From positions 1-64,000 of the forward strand of contig NZ_JBOCEF010000009.1 in NCBI RefSeq assembly GCF_050586345.1: 64,000 bases of DNA. Direction: 5' to 3'. The notes below the pieces were generated by a model. It was not told where the DNA came from, searched no databases, and saw only the letters and a program-made list of their open reading frames with translations. Below are positions 1 to 8,320 of this stretch, piece after piece (the stretch's first letter is position 1; every line of letters begins with the position of its first letter). The translations under genes and the position numbers were made by a program. This DNA is from JBOCEF01 sp050586345 (lineage in GTDB: Bacteria; Pseudomonadota; Alphaproteobacteria; Rhodobacterales; Rhodobacteraceae).

Positions 1-65
1 GACCGGACAACTATCTCGCAGCCCTGAAGCTCGCATCCATCCGCATTTGGATTGCCGGGATATGA
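1..65 (+). pseudogene. 3' end of an IS5-type transposase (cut by the window edge)
   Basis: The frame starting at base 3 reads PDNYLAALKLASIRIWIAGI and stops at 63-65. An ending of the type NYLAxxxLASIRxWI is typical of IS5-family transposases, whose last helix follows the DDE catalytic domain. Only about 20 residues are inside the window, so it cannot be said whether the element is complete. The family is inferred from this short match alone. The stop lies just upstream of a CTAG-containing sequence that may be the element's end. Confidence 0.55.
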
Positions 66-78
66 GTCCGCGTCCTAG
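66..78. mobile_element. Probable right terminus of the IS element
   Basis: The bases between the transposase stop (63-65) and the end of the next gene (85) end in CTAG at 75-78. IS5-family elements typically stop a few bases after the transposase gene, often beside a short TA or CTAG target. The other terminus is outside the window, so the inverted repeat cannot be checked. Confidence 0.35.
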
Positions 79-84
79 GCGCGG

Positions 85-1452
85 TTACAGGAACCACAGG
101 TCGGCGGGATCGCCCCCGGCCCAGGCCTGCCGGAACTCCTCGGCCAGGAACAATCCGCCGAGCACGGCCACGGGCCGCCCCTCGGCCGCCGCGATCCCCC
201 GGGCCTCGGCGCAGGCCGCCGCGACATCCGCCGCCTGCGCCCGCACCTCGCCCGCCCCGAACATCTGCGCCAGCGCCGCCGGGTCGGCCCCGTGCTTGGA
301 CGCGGCGGCCAGGATCACGCCCCCGCCGAAGCGCCCGGCGACGGCGGCGCACATGCCCGCGATCTCCTTGCCCTCGGACGCGCCGAAGACCAGCAGCGCC
401 CGTGAAAGCTCCACCGCCCCGGCCAGCGCCTCGACGGTGCGCGCCAGGCTCTCCGGCGTGTGGCCGACATCGATCCAGGCCTCGGGCGCGGCGCAGATCC
501 GCTCCATCCGCCCCGGCCAGCGCAGGTCGCACATGCCGGGCAGCAGCCCGTAGCCGACATCGCCCCCGGCCCGCAGCGCGCCATGCAGCGCCCCCGCCGC
601 CCGCGCCGCCGTCAGCGCGTTGTCCACCTGGTGCGCCGCGGCCATGGCGAAGCGCAGCGGCCCGCCGACCTGCCCCGCCGCCGCCCCGGTGAACCGCGCC
701 GTGGTCCCCTGCGCGTCGACCTGCGCCGCGGCCCGGATCTCGTCCGCCACGAAGACCGTCTCGCGCCCCGCCAGCGCATTATGCGCCGCCAGCGCCAGCC
801 GCAGGTCCTCGCCCACCGAGGGCGAGATCACGTTGATCCCCCCGGGCGCGATGGCGTCGAGCTTGTCATAGGCGATGATGTCCCGGCGCGACCCGAGGAT
901 CGCCGCGTGCTCGAGCTCCACCGAGGTCAGCGTCCCGATCCGCGCCCCGAGGCAGCGCACCGGGTCGAGCCGCCCGCCGATCCCGGCCTCCCAGACCATC
1001 GCGTCGGGGGCCTCCTCGGCGAACCAGAGGGCGGCGGCGAGGAACAGCGCCTCGAACGCGCCCATCCTGGCGCCCGGGCCCGCGCCCGGCCCCTCGGCAT
1101 GGCGGCGCACCCGGGCGAGGGCGCGCAGGAAGGCGTCGTCGGAAATCTCCGTCCCGCCGATCGCGATCCGCTCGTTCAGACGCCGCAGGTGGGGCGAGGT
1201 GAAGAGGCCGGTGCGGATCCCCGCCGCGTCCAGCCCCGCGGCGGCGGCGGCGGCGGTCCCGCCCTTGCCCTTGCTGCCGGTGACCACGATGGAGCGCGCG
1301 CCGAGGGCCGCGAGGTCCAGCCCCTCGGCCGCCGCGAAGCCGAGGATGCGCGGCAGCGACGCGCCGTCCCCGAATTTCGGGAAGGCCGAGATCGCCTCGC
1401 GCAGCGCCGGGGCGGTGGGGGGGGCCGGGGAGGGGCCGGGCGCGGCGCTCAT
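85..1452 (-). CDS. FolC/Mur-ligase family protein, partner of the adjacent ATP-grasp ligase
   Basis: A 455-residue Mur-ligase fold protein of the folylpolyglutamate/dihydrofolate synthase branch. Visible signatures are an altered P-loop GSKGKGGT (residues ~58-65), FTSPHL followed by LNERI, EAGIGGRLD in the ATPase core, and a C-terminal-domain DVGHTPES where FolC normally has a D-x-A-H-N-P motif. Such enzymes form an acyl phosphate with ATP and couple it to an amino acid. The start ATG overlaps the stop of the upstream ATP-grasp gene (ATGA, 1449-1452), so the two are translationally coupled. The divergent loops and the partner argue against plain housekeeping FolC. The substrate is unknown. 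The gene ends only 7 bases from the IS-like terminus, so its native C-terminus may have been altered. Confidence 0.75.
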   Translation of the reverse strand: MSAAPGPSPAPPTAPALREAISAFPKFGDGASLPRILGFAAAEGLDLAALGARSIVVTGSKGKGGTAAAAAAGLDAAGIRTGLFTSPHLRRLNERIAIGGTEISDDAFLRALARVRRHAEGPGAGPGARMGAFEALFLAAALWFAEEAPDAMVWEAGIGGRLDPVRCLGARIGTLTSVELEHAAILGSRRDIIAYDKLDAIAPGGINVISPSVGEDLRLALAAHNALAGRETVFVADEIRAAAQVDAQGTTARFTGAAAGQVGGPLRFAMAAAHQVDNALTAARAAGALHGALRAGGDVGYGLLPGMCDLRWPGRMERICAAPEAWIDVGHTPESLARTVEALAGAVELSRALLVFGASEGKEIAGMCAAVAGRFGGGVILAAASKHGADPAALAQMFGAGEVRAQAADVAAACAEARGIAAAEGRPVAVLGGLFLAEEFRQAWAGGDPADLWFL

Positions 1453-2465
1453 GCCAGCGCCTCTTCCAGCATCCGGGTCCAGAGCGACAGGATGATGTCG
1501 GACCGGCCCGCGCGCTCCAGCGCCTCCATCCCCGGGTTGCCGTTCAGCTCGATGATGGTGAAGCGCGCATGGCCCATGCCGGGGCCGTGGTCGAACAGGT
1601 CGACGGCGGCGAAGCGCAGGCCCAGCGCCGCGGCGGCGCGGATGGCGAGGGCGGCGGCCTCGGGGTCGGGCGCGTCCGTCACCTCCTCGGTCTCGCCCGA
1701 GGCCGAGAGGTTCCGGCGGCCCGACAGCGGGACCCGCGCGCCCGCTTCCGGGACCGATTCGGGCGGCGCCGACAGCGCGGTTCCAGGCCAGGGCGACAGG
1801 CCTTGCGCGGCCAGCGCCGCGTTCTCGGCCGCCAGCAGCGCCGCGACGGTGCGCGCGCCGTCGCCGACCAGCGCCGGCTCGGCCTTGTGGACCTCGTAAA
1901 CCGCCTCGCCGTCGAACACCGCCACGCGCAGCTCCTCGCCCGCGATGCAGGACTGCACGAGGAAGCCGTCATGCTCCTCGCGCAGCCGGGCGATGTAGTC
2001 CGACAGGGCCACCGCGTCCTCCACCCGCTCGGCGAAATCCCCGCGCGAGCCGGTGTTGGGCTTGCAGAACACCGGCCAGCCGATCTCGGCCGCGAAGGCG
2101 AGGGCGTCGGCGGGGGTGGCGCCCGGCGGGCGCAGCGCGGCGAAGCGGTCGGTGCGGGCGAAGAACAGGCGGCCGGGGATCGCGGGCTGGCCGTCGGCGC
2201 GCAGGATGGTGGCGCTGTGCTGCTTGTCGCGGGCCAGCGAATGCGCGGCGGCGGAGTTCACGGGGAAGGCGCAGACCGCCCCCGCGCCCGAGGTGAAGCG
2301 CCGCCCGTCCCGCTCGATGCGGAACAGCCAGCCGCCGAGGTCGAGCAGCACCATCCGCGCGCCGATCTCGGCGGCGGCGGCGGCGGCGTGGCGGGTGACG
2401 GCCGGAACGCCGGGATCCTGGGCGATCTCGCGCGGGTCGCCGCGCCGGCCATCTTGCATCGTCAT
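1449..2465 (-). CDS. Cyanophycin-synthetase-like ATP-grasp ligase
   Basis: A 338-residue ATP-grasp enzyme resembling the central domain of cyanophycin synthetase (CphA). It shows a lysine-bearing strand WPVFCKPNTGSRGDF, the loop FLVQSCIAGEELRVAVF, the segment GRRNLSASGETEEVTD that parallels the ANLS-x-GG-x-A-x-DVTD block of CphA, and a metal-binding IELNGNPGM near the end. CphA carries ATP-grasp and Mur-ligase modules in one chain. Here they are two genes overlapping by 4 bp, and the CphA N-terminal module is absent. The start ATG at 2465 has AAGGACGAG about nine bases upstream. It is expected to be a cytosolic amide-bond ligase. The product is not predictable from sequence. A glutathione-synthetase-like role is an alternative. 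Confidence 0.75.
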   Translation of the reverse strand: MTMQDGRRGDPREIAQDPGVPAVTRHAAAAAAEIGARMVLLDLGGWLFRIERDGRRFTSGAGAVCAFPVNSAAAHSLARDKQHSATILRADGQPAIPGRLFFARTDRFAALRPPGATPADALAFAAEIGWPVFCKPNTGSRGDFAERVEDAVALSDYIARLREEHDGFLVQSCIAGEELRVAVFDGEAVYEVHKAEPALVGDGARTVAALLAAENAALAAQGLSPWPGTALSAPPESVPEAGARVPLSGRRNLSASGETEEVTDAPDPEAAALAIRAAAALGLRFAAVDLFDHGPGMGHARFTIIELNGNPGMEALERAGRSDIILSLWTRMLEEALA

Positions 2466-2951
2466 TCGGGGCTCGTCCTTCGGCGGTGCGGGAAAGCGCG
2501 CAGGGTAGAAGCAGCGTTTTGCGGGCGCCAGAGGGTCCGGGGCCCCGGCGGCCCGGGTGCGGCGACGTGCGGCGACCCGCGGCGGGGGGGCGGCGCCCCC
2601 GGGCGACGTGCGGCGGGGCGCGGCGGGGCCCGGCCGGGCCCGACCGGGAAGGCGCGCCGCCCCGGGACCCGCGCCCGACGGCGGCCGCCCGCGCCGCGCC
2701 GCCGGGGCGCCCCCGAGGGCCGCACGCCCTTCCCGCGCCTCCCTGCGCCTCGCCCCCGCCCCCCCGCGCCCCCCCCCGCGCCCCTCCGGCCCTCCACTGG
2801 CCCTCCACCGGCCCCGCACCCCCGACATGGCCCCGTTTTCCCCGCGCCTGCGCCCCTTGGGGGCCTTTCCTCCGCCGCGCGACGTGGTACACCCTCGGCC
2901 GACATCCCGGACCGATCCGGCGCAGCCGCGACTGACGAAAGGCCCCCTCGC
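2466..2951. other. Intergenic region, GC-rich, no gene seen
   Basis: A 486-base divergent spacer between the ATP-grasp gene and ispA. It consists of G/C-biased runs with short imperfect repeats of GCGGCGAC around 2558-2580. The exonuclease VII small subunit gene (xseB), often found just upstream of ispA in related genomes, is not seen here. Both promoters presumably lie here but no convincing boxes can be named. Confidence 0.6.
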
Positions 2952-3995
2952 ATGAGCGCAACCGACGGCGCCCCCGTTCCCGGCGCGCAGGACATGACCG
3001 CGGACGCCCCCCGGTCCGACGCCCCCCGGTCCGACGCCCCCTGGACGGCGGCGGACGAGGCCGAGCTCTCGGCCCGCCTCTCGGAGGTCGCGCAGGCTGT
3101 GGAGGAGGCGCTGGACGCCCTGCTGCCCGCCGCGGGCGACAAGGTCGCCGCCGCGATGCGCCACGCCGCCCTCGGGGGCGGCAAGCGGCTGCGGGCGTTC
3201 CTCGCGGTCGAGGCGACGGCGCTGTGCGCCCCCCAAGGCGCCCCCGAAGGCGCGGACGTGGACGCCGCCGCGCTGCGCCCCGCCGCCCTGCGCGTCGCCG
3301 CCGCCGTGGAGTGCCTGCACGCCTATTCGCTGGTCCATGACGACCTTCCTTGCATGGATGATGACGACATGCGCCGCGGCCTGCCCACCGTCCACGTCAA
3401 ATGGGACGAGGCGACCGCGGTCCTCGCCGGCGACGCGCTGCAGACGCTGGCCTTCGAGATCCTCGCCGACCCGGCCACCCATCCCGACCCGGCGCGCCGC
3501 GCCGCGCTCTGCCTCGGGCTCGCCCGCGCCTCGGGCGCGCAGGGGATGGTGCTGGGCCAGGCGCTCGACATCGCCGCCGAGACCGCCGAGACGCCGCTCG
3601 ACCTCGCTTCCATCGAGCGGCTCCAGGCCCTCAAGACCGGCGCGCTGATCGCCTTCTCGGCCGAGGCGGGCGCGATCCTGGCCGAGCCGGGGGGCGCCGA
3701 GGACGCCGCCCCCGGCCGCGCCGCGCTGCGCCGCTTCGCCTCCCACATGGGCCTCGCCTTCCAGATCCAGGACGACGTGCTGGACGTGACCGGCGACGCC
3801 GAAGCCGCGGGCAAGGCGGTGGGCAAGGACGCCGAGGCGGGCAAGGCCACCTTCGTCTCGCTCCTCGGCCTTCCCGGCGCCCGCGCGCTGGCGGCCGAGG
3901 AGGTCGCGCGGGCCGAAACCGCCCTCTCGGGCTTCGGCGCGGCCGCGCGTCCGCTTGCCCTCGCCGCCCGTTTCGCCATATCGCGGAGCAAGTGA
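2952..3995 (+). CDS. ispA: Polyprenyl (farnesyl/geranyl) diphosphate synthase
   Basis: A 347-residue all-helical prenyltransferase that condenses isopentenyl diphosphate with allylic diphosphates. The first Asp-rich motif is DDLPCMDD (D130-D137) and the second is DDVLD (D274-D278). GGKRLR near residue 78 binds diphosphate. The N-terminus is about 30 residues longer than usual and contains an in-frame 15-bp duplication (3011-3040, APRSD twice). A second ATG at 2994 (MTADAP) could be the true start. It is followed by dxs in the same orientation, so isoprenoid precursor supply and chain elongation are probably co-transcribed. Confidence 0.93.
   Translation: MSATDGAPVPGAQDMTADAPRSDAPRSDAPWTAADEAELSARLSEVAQAVEEALDALLPAAGDKVAAAMRHAALGGGKRLRAFLAVEATALCAPQGAPEGADVDAAALRPAALRVAAAVECLHAYSLVHDDLPCMDDDDMRRGLPTVHVKWDEATAVLAGDALQTLAFEILADPATHPDPARRAALCLGLARASGAQGMVLGQALDIAAETAETPLDLASIERLQALKTGALIAFSAEAGAILAEPGGAEDAAPGRAALRRFASHMGLAFQIQDDVLDVTGDAEAAGKAVGKDAEAGKATFVSLLGLPGARALAAEEVARAETALSGFGAAARPLALAARFAISRSK
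3011..3040. repeat. 15-bp tandem duplication in the 5' end of ispA
   Basis: The unit CCGGTCCGACGCCCC occurs twice back to back. It keeps the frame and duplicates five residues in a low-complexity N-terminal extension. Confidence 0.85.
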
Positions 3996-4071
3996 CGCCG
4001 CAGGCCCGTCCCCGCCGCGCCCGTCCGCCCGCCACGCCGCCCCTTCGCGGCGCCAGCCGAAAGGCCCCGAC

Positions 4072-6012
4072 TTGACCGATCAGCCGACCGCCCCGCACCG
4101 CCCCGACACGCCGACGCTGGACCGCGTGCGCCATCCCGCCGACCTGCGCGGGATGAGCGACGCCGAGCTGACCCGGGTGGCCGACGAGCTGCGCGAGGAG
4201 ACCATCAGCGCCGTCTCGGTCACCGGCGGGCACCTGGGCGCGGGCCTCGGGGTGGTCGAGCTGACGGTGGCGATCCACGCCGTGTTCGACACCCCGCGCG
4301 ACAAGCTGATCTGGGACGTGTCGCACCAGTGCTACCCGCACAAGATCCTGACCGGGCGGCGGGACCGCATCCGCACGCTGCGCATGGGCGGGGGCCTCTC
4401 GGGCTTCACCAAGCGGGCCGAGAGCGACTATGACCCGTTCGGGGCCGCGCATTCCTCCACCTCCATCTCCGCCGCGCTCGGCTTCGCCATGGCGCGCGAG
4501 ATGGGCCAGGACACCGGCGACGCCATCGCGGTGATCGGCGACGGCTCCATCTCCGCGGGCATGGCCTACGAGGCGCTGAACAACGCCGGGCATCTCGGCA
4601 AGCGGCTGATCGTGATCCTCAACGACAACGAGATGTCGATCGCGCCGCCGGTGGGGGCCATGTCCTCCTACCTCTCGCGCCTCTACGCCGAGGCGCCGCT
4701 GCACGAATTGAAGGCGGCGGCCAAGGGCGCGCTCGAATTCCTGCCGCCGCCGATGCGCGAGGGCGCGCGGCGCGCCAAGGAGATGCTCAAGGGCATGACC
4801 GTCGGCGGCACGCTCTTCGAGGAGCTGGGCTTCGACTATATCGGCCCCATCGACGGGCATGACATGAACCAGCTTCTGCCCGTGCTGCGCACCGTGCGCG
4901 CGCGGGCCGACGGGCCGGTGCTGATCCACGCCATCACCCGCAAGGGCAAGGGCTACGCCCCCGCCGAGGGCGCCGCCGACCGCGGCCATGCGCGCGGCAA
5001 GTTCGACGTGATCACCGGCGAGGTGAAGAAGGCGCCGTCCAACGCGCCCTCCTACACCAAGGTCTTCGCCAACGCGCTGATCGACGAGGCGGAGCGGGAC
5101 CCGAAGATCGTCGCCGTCACCGCCGCCATGCCCGACGGCACCGGGCTCGACCTGTTCGGCGGGCGCTTCCCCGACCGCTGCTTCGACGTCGGCATCGCCG
5201 AGCAGCACGCGGTCACCTTCTGCGGCGGGCTCGCCGCCGCCGGGATGAAGCCGTTCTGCGCGATCTATTCCACCTTCCTGCAGCGCGGCTACGACCAGGT
5301 GGTCCATGACGTCGCCCTGCAATCCCTGCCCGTGCGCTTCGCCATCGACCGCGCCGGGCTGGTGGGCGCCGACGGGCCGACCCATGCCGGGTCCTTCGAC
5401 ATCGGCTATCTCTCGGCCCTGCCCGGCATGGTGATGATGGCCGCGGCGGACGAGGCCGAGCTGGTCCACATGGTCGCCACCGCCGCCGCTTACGACGACG
5501 GCCCGTCTGCTTTCAGGTATCCGCGCGGCGAGGGCGTGGGGATCGAGCTTCCGCTGCACGGGACCCCGCTCGAGATCGGCAAGGGCCGGGTGGTGAAGGA
5601 GGGGACGAAGGTCGCGCTCCTGTCCTTCGGCGCGCGGCTGGAGGAGGCCCGCAAGGCGGCCGAGGAGCTCGACGCCATGGGCCTGTCGACCACCGTCGCC
5701 GACGCGCGCTTCGCCAAGCCGCTGGACCGCGAGCTGATCCTGCGCCTGGCGCGCGAGCACGCGGCGCTGATCACCATCGAGGAAGGCGCGGTGGGGGGCT
5801 TCGGCAGCCACGTCATGCAGCTCCTGGCGGAAGAGGGCGCGTTCGACCGCGGCCTGCGGATCCGCTCGATGGTGCTGCCGGACACCTGGCAGGACCAGGA
5901 CAGCCCCGCGGCGATGTACGAGGCGGCGGGCCTGCAGGCGCGCCACATCGTTGCCAAGGCGCTGGAGGCGCTGGGCGAAGAGGGCGCGCGGGCGGCTGCG
6001 GCGCGGGGGTGA
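4072..6012 (+). CDS. dxs: 1-deoxy-D-xylulose-5-phosphate synthase
   Basis: A thiamine-diphosphate enzyme of 646 residues that joins pyruvate and glyceraldehyde 3-phosphate, the first step of the MEP isoprenoid pathway. It shows GGHLGAGLGVVELT near the N-terminus, the ThDP motif beginning GDGSISAGMAYEALNNAG, DVGIAEQHAVTF, and the C-terminal domain with FGAR and IRSMVLPD. The start is taken as TTG at 4072, preceded by a GAAAGG Shine-Dalgarno, because it gives the usual length of about 640. Upstream in-frame codons would add an unconserved Arg/Pro-rich leader. It lies 76 bases after ispA and forms a likely operon with it. Confidence 0.94.
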   Translation: MTDQPTAPHRPDTPTLDRVRHPADLRGMSDAELTRVADELREETISAVSVTGGHLGAGLGVVELTVAIHAVFDTPRDKLIWDVSHQCYPHKILTGRRDRIRTLRMGGGLSGFTKRAESDYDPFGAAHSSTSISAALGFAMAREMGQDTGDAIAVIGDGSISAGMAYEALNNAGHLGKRLIVILNDNEMSIAPPVGAMSSYLSRLYAEAPLHELKAAAKGALEFLPPPMREGARRAKEMLKGMTVGGTLFEELGFDYIGPIDGHDMNQLLPVLRTVRARADGPVLIHAITRKGKGYAPAEGAADRGHARGKFDVITGEVKKAPSNAPSYTKVFANALIDEAERDPKIVAVTAAMPDGTGLDLFGGRFPDRCFDVGIAEQHAVTFCGGLAAAGMKPFCAIYSTFLQRGYDQVVHDVALQSLPVRFAIDRAGLVGADGPTHAGSFDIGYLSALPGMVMMAAADEAELVHMVATAAAYDDGPSAFRYPRGEGVGIELPLHGTPLEIGKGRVVKEGTKVALLSFGARLEEARKAAEELDAMGLSTTVADARFAKPLDRELILRLAREHAALITIEEGAVGGFGSHVMQLLAEEGAFDRGLRIRSMVLPDTWQDQDSPAAMYEAAGLQARHIVAKALEALGEEGARAAAARG

Positions 6013-6485
6013 GGGGATCGCGATCCCGGACCATCAAGCGTTCAGGCGTTCTATTCTCCGCATCGACGCAATATGTGGTGGCGGGCCTTGCGGTGGGCGC
6101 AATAGGCTCCTATCTCCTCTCCACCCCCACAAGTGAGGGGAGAAAGGAAGGCTTCTCTTGGAAGCTTTTTTGACCTCCCTTAACTTGGAACTGTGAGGCA
6201 CCACACTTGCAGAGGCTCTCATGTCGGGGAATGGGATATGGCCTGATGTGACCACCCCACCGGTGTGTGGGAGTCGCTCTGAGCCGGGTGGTGCCGGCGC
6301 AGTCTGGCCCTTTCGAAACGAGAGGGCAGGATAGGGCTGAAGGCGGGGCTCTGAGAGCCTGGCATGTTGGGACCGGACCCTAACGCATGACGCTTGGGCC
6401 CTTCGGAACCGATGTGCTTCACCCAAGAGGGTCCCGCCGTCCCGCCTGTGCCTCGTTCCACGACCTACAAACGAGCTTTTTTTTG
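6013..6485. other. Low-GC structured non-coding segment, probable mobile-element remnant
   Basis: From about 6050 the base composition drops clearly below its surroundings and no coding frame is convincing. Consecutive stem-loops can be drawn: a terminator hairpin at 6149-6172; ACCACCC 6251-6257 with GGGTGGT 6286-6292; a 9-bp stem with an AAA loop at 6307-6327; GGCTCT/AGAGCC at 6347-6359; and GGGACC 6369-6374 with GGTCCC 6430-6435 enclosing CTTGGG 6393-6398 with CCCAAG 6422-6427. It ends where a truncated mrr gene begins. The structure resembles the non-coding end of an insertion element (an IS110-type end or a group II intron piece are possibilities), but no transposase or terminal repeat is visible. 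Confidence 0.45.
6149..6172 (+). terminator. Intrinsic terminator downstream of dxs
   Basis: AGGCTTC and GAAGCTT form a short stem with a TCTTG loop, followed by six T. It would stop ispA-dxs transcripts. It lies inside the low-GC segment and may have arrived with it. Confidence 0.6.
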
Positions 6486-6854
6486 GGGATCGGCTTGGAA
6501 TGCCGGCGCTCCGGCGACGGCGGCATCGACGGGGTGGTGAACGAGGACGCGCTCGGCCTCGACGCCGTTTACGTGCAGGCCAAGCGCTACGCGCCCGAGA
6601 ACAAGGTCGGCCGCCCCGCCCTCCAGGCCTTCGTCGGCGCCATGAGCGGCGAGAGCGCGACCAAGGGCGTGTTCGTCACCACCTCGGGCTTCACGCGCGA
6701 GGCCGAGGAGTACCTGCGCACCGTCTCGAAGCGGATCGTGCTGGTCGACGGCGCCCGCCTCGCCCGGCTGATGATCGCCCACGGGATCGGGGTGCGCGAA
6801 CAGGAACGCTTCGTGGTGCTGGGCATCGACGAGGCGGCTTTCGACGACCTCTGA
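6486..6854 (+). pseudogene. mrr: 5'-truncated Mrr-type restriction endonuclease
   Basis: About 120 residues match the C-terminal catalytic half of Mrr, a type IV enzyme that cuts methylated DNA. Seen are GDGGIDGVVN, LDAVYVQAKRY (the Q-x-K of the PD-(D/E)xK nuclease core), LQAFVGAMSGESATKGVFVTTSGFT and the closing VGVREQ-like segment. The N-terminal winged-helix DNA-binding domain and the first helices of the nuclease are missing. Homology starts exactly where the low-GC segment ends. The remaining frame is open to its stop, so loss was by replacement of the 5' part. Expression of a functional enzyme is unlikely. Confidence 0.75.
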
Positions 6855-6884
6855 GGCGCGGCCCGGGCCGCCCCCCTGCCCCCG

Positions 6885-8144
6885 TCAGACCGCCGCGGCG
6901 CAGGCGGGCGCGACGCCCGGCCCTCCGTCTCCCGGCCCTCCGTCTCCCGGCCCTCCGTTCCGCGCCCCTCCGCACCCCGTCGCCGCCATGCCCGCCGCCC
7001 AGTCCCGCGCCTCGCGCCAGCGGAGCAGCGGCCGCGCGGGGGCGAAGGGCGGGGCCGCGCCGTCCCAGCCCCGCGGCGCCGCCCCCGCCGCCGCCAGCGC
7101 GGTGCGCAGCTCGCGCGCCATGCGCGGCCCCAGCATCCGCAGCGCCTGCGGGCCGGGCAGAAGGCTCTCGACCCAGACCCCCTCGGCCCGGATCACCTCG
7201 TGCCGCGCAAGCAGGAGCGTGACGTAGCGCGTCGCCCCGCGCCCCCCGGCGACCGAGACCCCCGGCAGCGGCCCGAGGCCCTTGGCCAGCGCCAGCGCCT
7301 CGGGCCCGCCGCAGAGCGCCTCGAGCCCGCCGCCGCGCAGCAGCGCCCGGTGCTGGGGCGAGAGGATCAGCGGCCGCGCCGGGATGCCGCCCGCCGCCCC
7401 GCCGCGCGCCGGGACGCCTCCTGCCGCCCCGCCCCCTGCCGCCCCGCCGCACCCCGCCCCGCCGCCCGCCGCCCCGCCCAGGATGGCGGGGCCCAGCGTC
7501 CCGGGCGCGATGCGCATCGGCGGCGGCGCGGGGGCGCTTCCGCCCCAGGCCACCCGCCGCCGCCCGACCCAGATCAGCGGCCGCGGCCCGTGGTCCAGCG
7601 TCTCCACCAGGTCCCCCGGCGCCAGCGCCTCGACCGGCCGCAGCCCCTCCGGCGTGTCGATCCGCGCGCCCGCGCCGATGCAGGTGAAGGCCGCGGCGGG
7701 GGCGAAGGCGGGGTCCAGCCGGTCGGCGAAATCCAGCTCCCCGTCATCATCGCCGACCCCGACCGTCGCCGCCTCGTCCGAGGCGTCATAGGTGATGTCG
7801 GTCGGCGTCGCGGGCAGCCCGGCAAGGTCGATGACGAGGTTGAGGTCCGAGATCACCAGGTGCTCGTCCCCCGCGGCGAAGCCCTGCTCCTCGTCCGGGC
7901 GCACGAAGACCGGCCCGCCCACCAGCGCGCCGGTCCCGTCATAGACGCTGACGATCTGGCCGTTCTCGAACTGCTCGGCGCCGACGGTCTGCGAGACCTC
8001 GATGGTGTAGACGTCGTCCGCGGTCCCCAGCGCCTGCGCGCCGGTCAGGGTGACCACGCGGTCGCCGTCGTTCCCCGACCCCGACATCAGGGTGTAGGAG
8101 CCGATCTGGTCGCCCCTGAGGGGGAATGTGGCCGTGTCCGCCAT
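6885..8144 (-). CDS. Hint-domain (Hedgehog/intein-type) protein
   Basis: A 419-residue protein. The first ~150 residues are acidic and Gly/Asp-rich, like the repetitive exported proteins of this group. From about residue 158 comes CIGAGARIDTPEGLRPVEALAPGDLVETLDHG followed by a WVGRR motif, the Hint_2 signature with its catalytic Cys. A later SPQHRALL block and EGVWVESLLPG complete the domain. Glycine/alanine-rich inserts and a 15-bp repeat at the 3' end are unusual. Hint domains can self-process proteins. Whether this one does is inference. It lies divergent from tlyA and between dxs and tlyA, suggesting insertion into a conserved block. Confidence 0.8.
   Translation of the reverse strand: MADTATFPLRGDQIGSYTLMSGSGNDGDRVVTLTGAQALGTADDVYTIEVSQTVGAEQFENGQIVSVYDGTGALVGGPVFVRPDEEQGFAAGDEHLVISDLNLVIDLAGLPATPTDITYDASDEAATVGVGDDDGELDFADRLDPAFAPAAAFTCIGAGARIDTPEGLRPVEALAPGDLVETLDHGPRPLIWVGRRRVAWGGSAPAPPPMRIAPGTLGPAILGGAAGGGAGCGGAAGGGAAGGVPARGGAAGGIPARPLILSPQHRALLRGGGLEALCGGPEALALAKGLGPLPGVSVAGGRGATRYVTLLLARHEVIRAEGVWVESLLPGPQALRMLGPRMARELRTALAAAGAAPRGWDGAAPPFAPARPLLRWREARDWAAGMAATGCGGARNGGPGDGGPGDGGPGVAPACAAAV
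6916..6960. repeat. 15-bp tandem repeat, three copies
   Basis: The unit CCCGGCCCTCCGTCT is present in two exact copies and one near copy. It lies within the 3' end of the Hint-domain gene and encodes a Gly-Asp-Gly-Gly-Pro type repeat in the protein's C-terminus. Confidence 0.85.
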
Positions 8145-8320
8145 GCGCCGAAACCCGTTCCCGCAGCGGGGCGCCCCGGCCGCGCCGTCGCGGCGGGCGG
8201 CGCCCCCGGGGGCGCAGCATGGCGCAGAAGCCTTGGCGAAACCTTGCCCGCTCGCCAAAGCGCGTCCGCTGGCGTATAGGCTCGGCCCATCCCCAGCCCC
8301 CGCCAGGACCCGCCCCGCCC

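Noticed and set aside
2466..2951. xseB upstream of ispA
   Set aside because: No frame there resembles the small helical subunit. The sequence is low-complexity GC.
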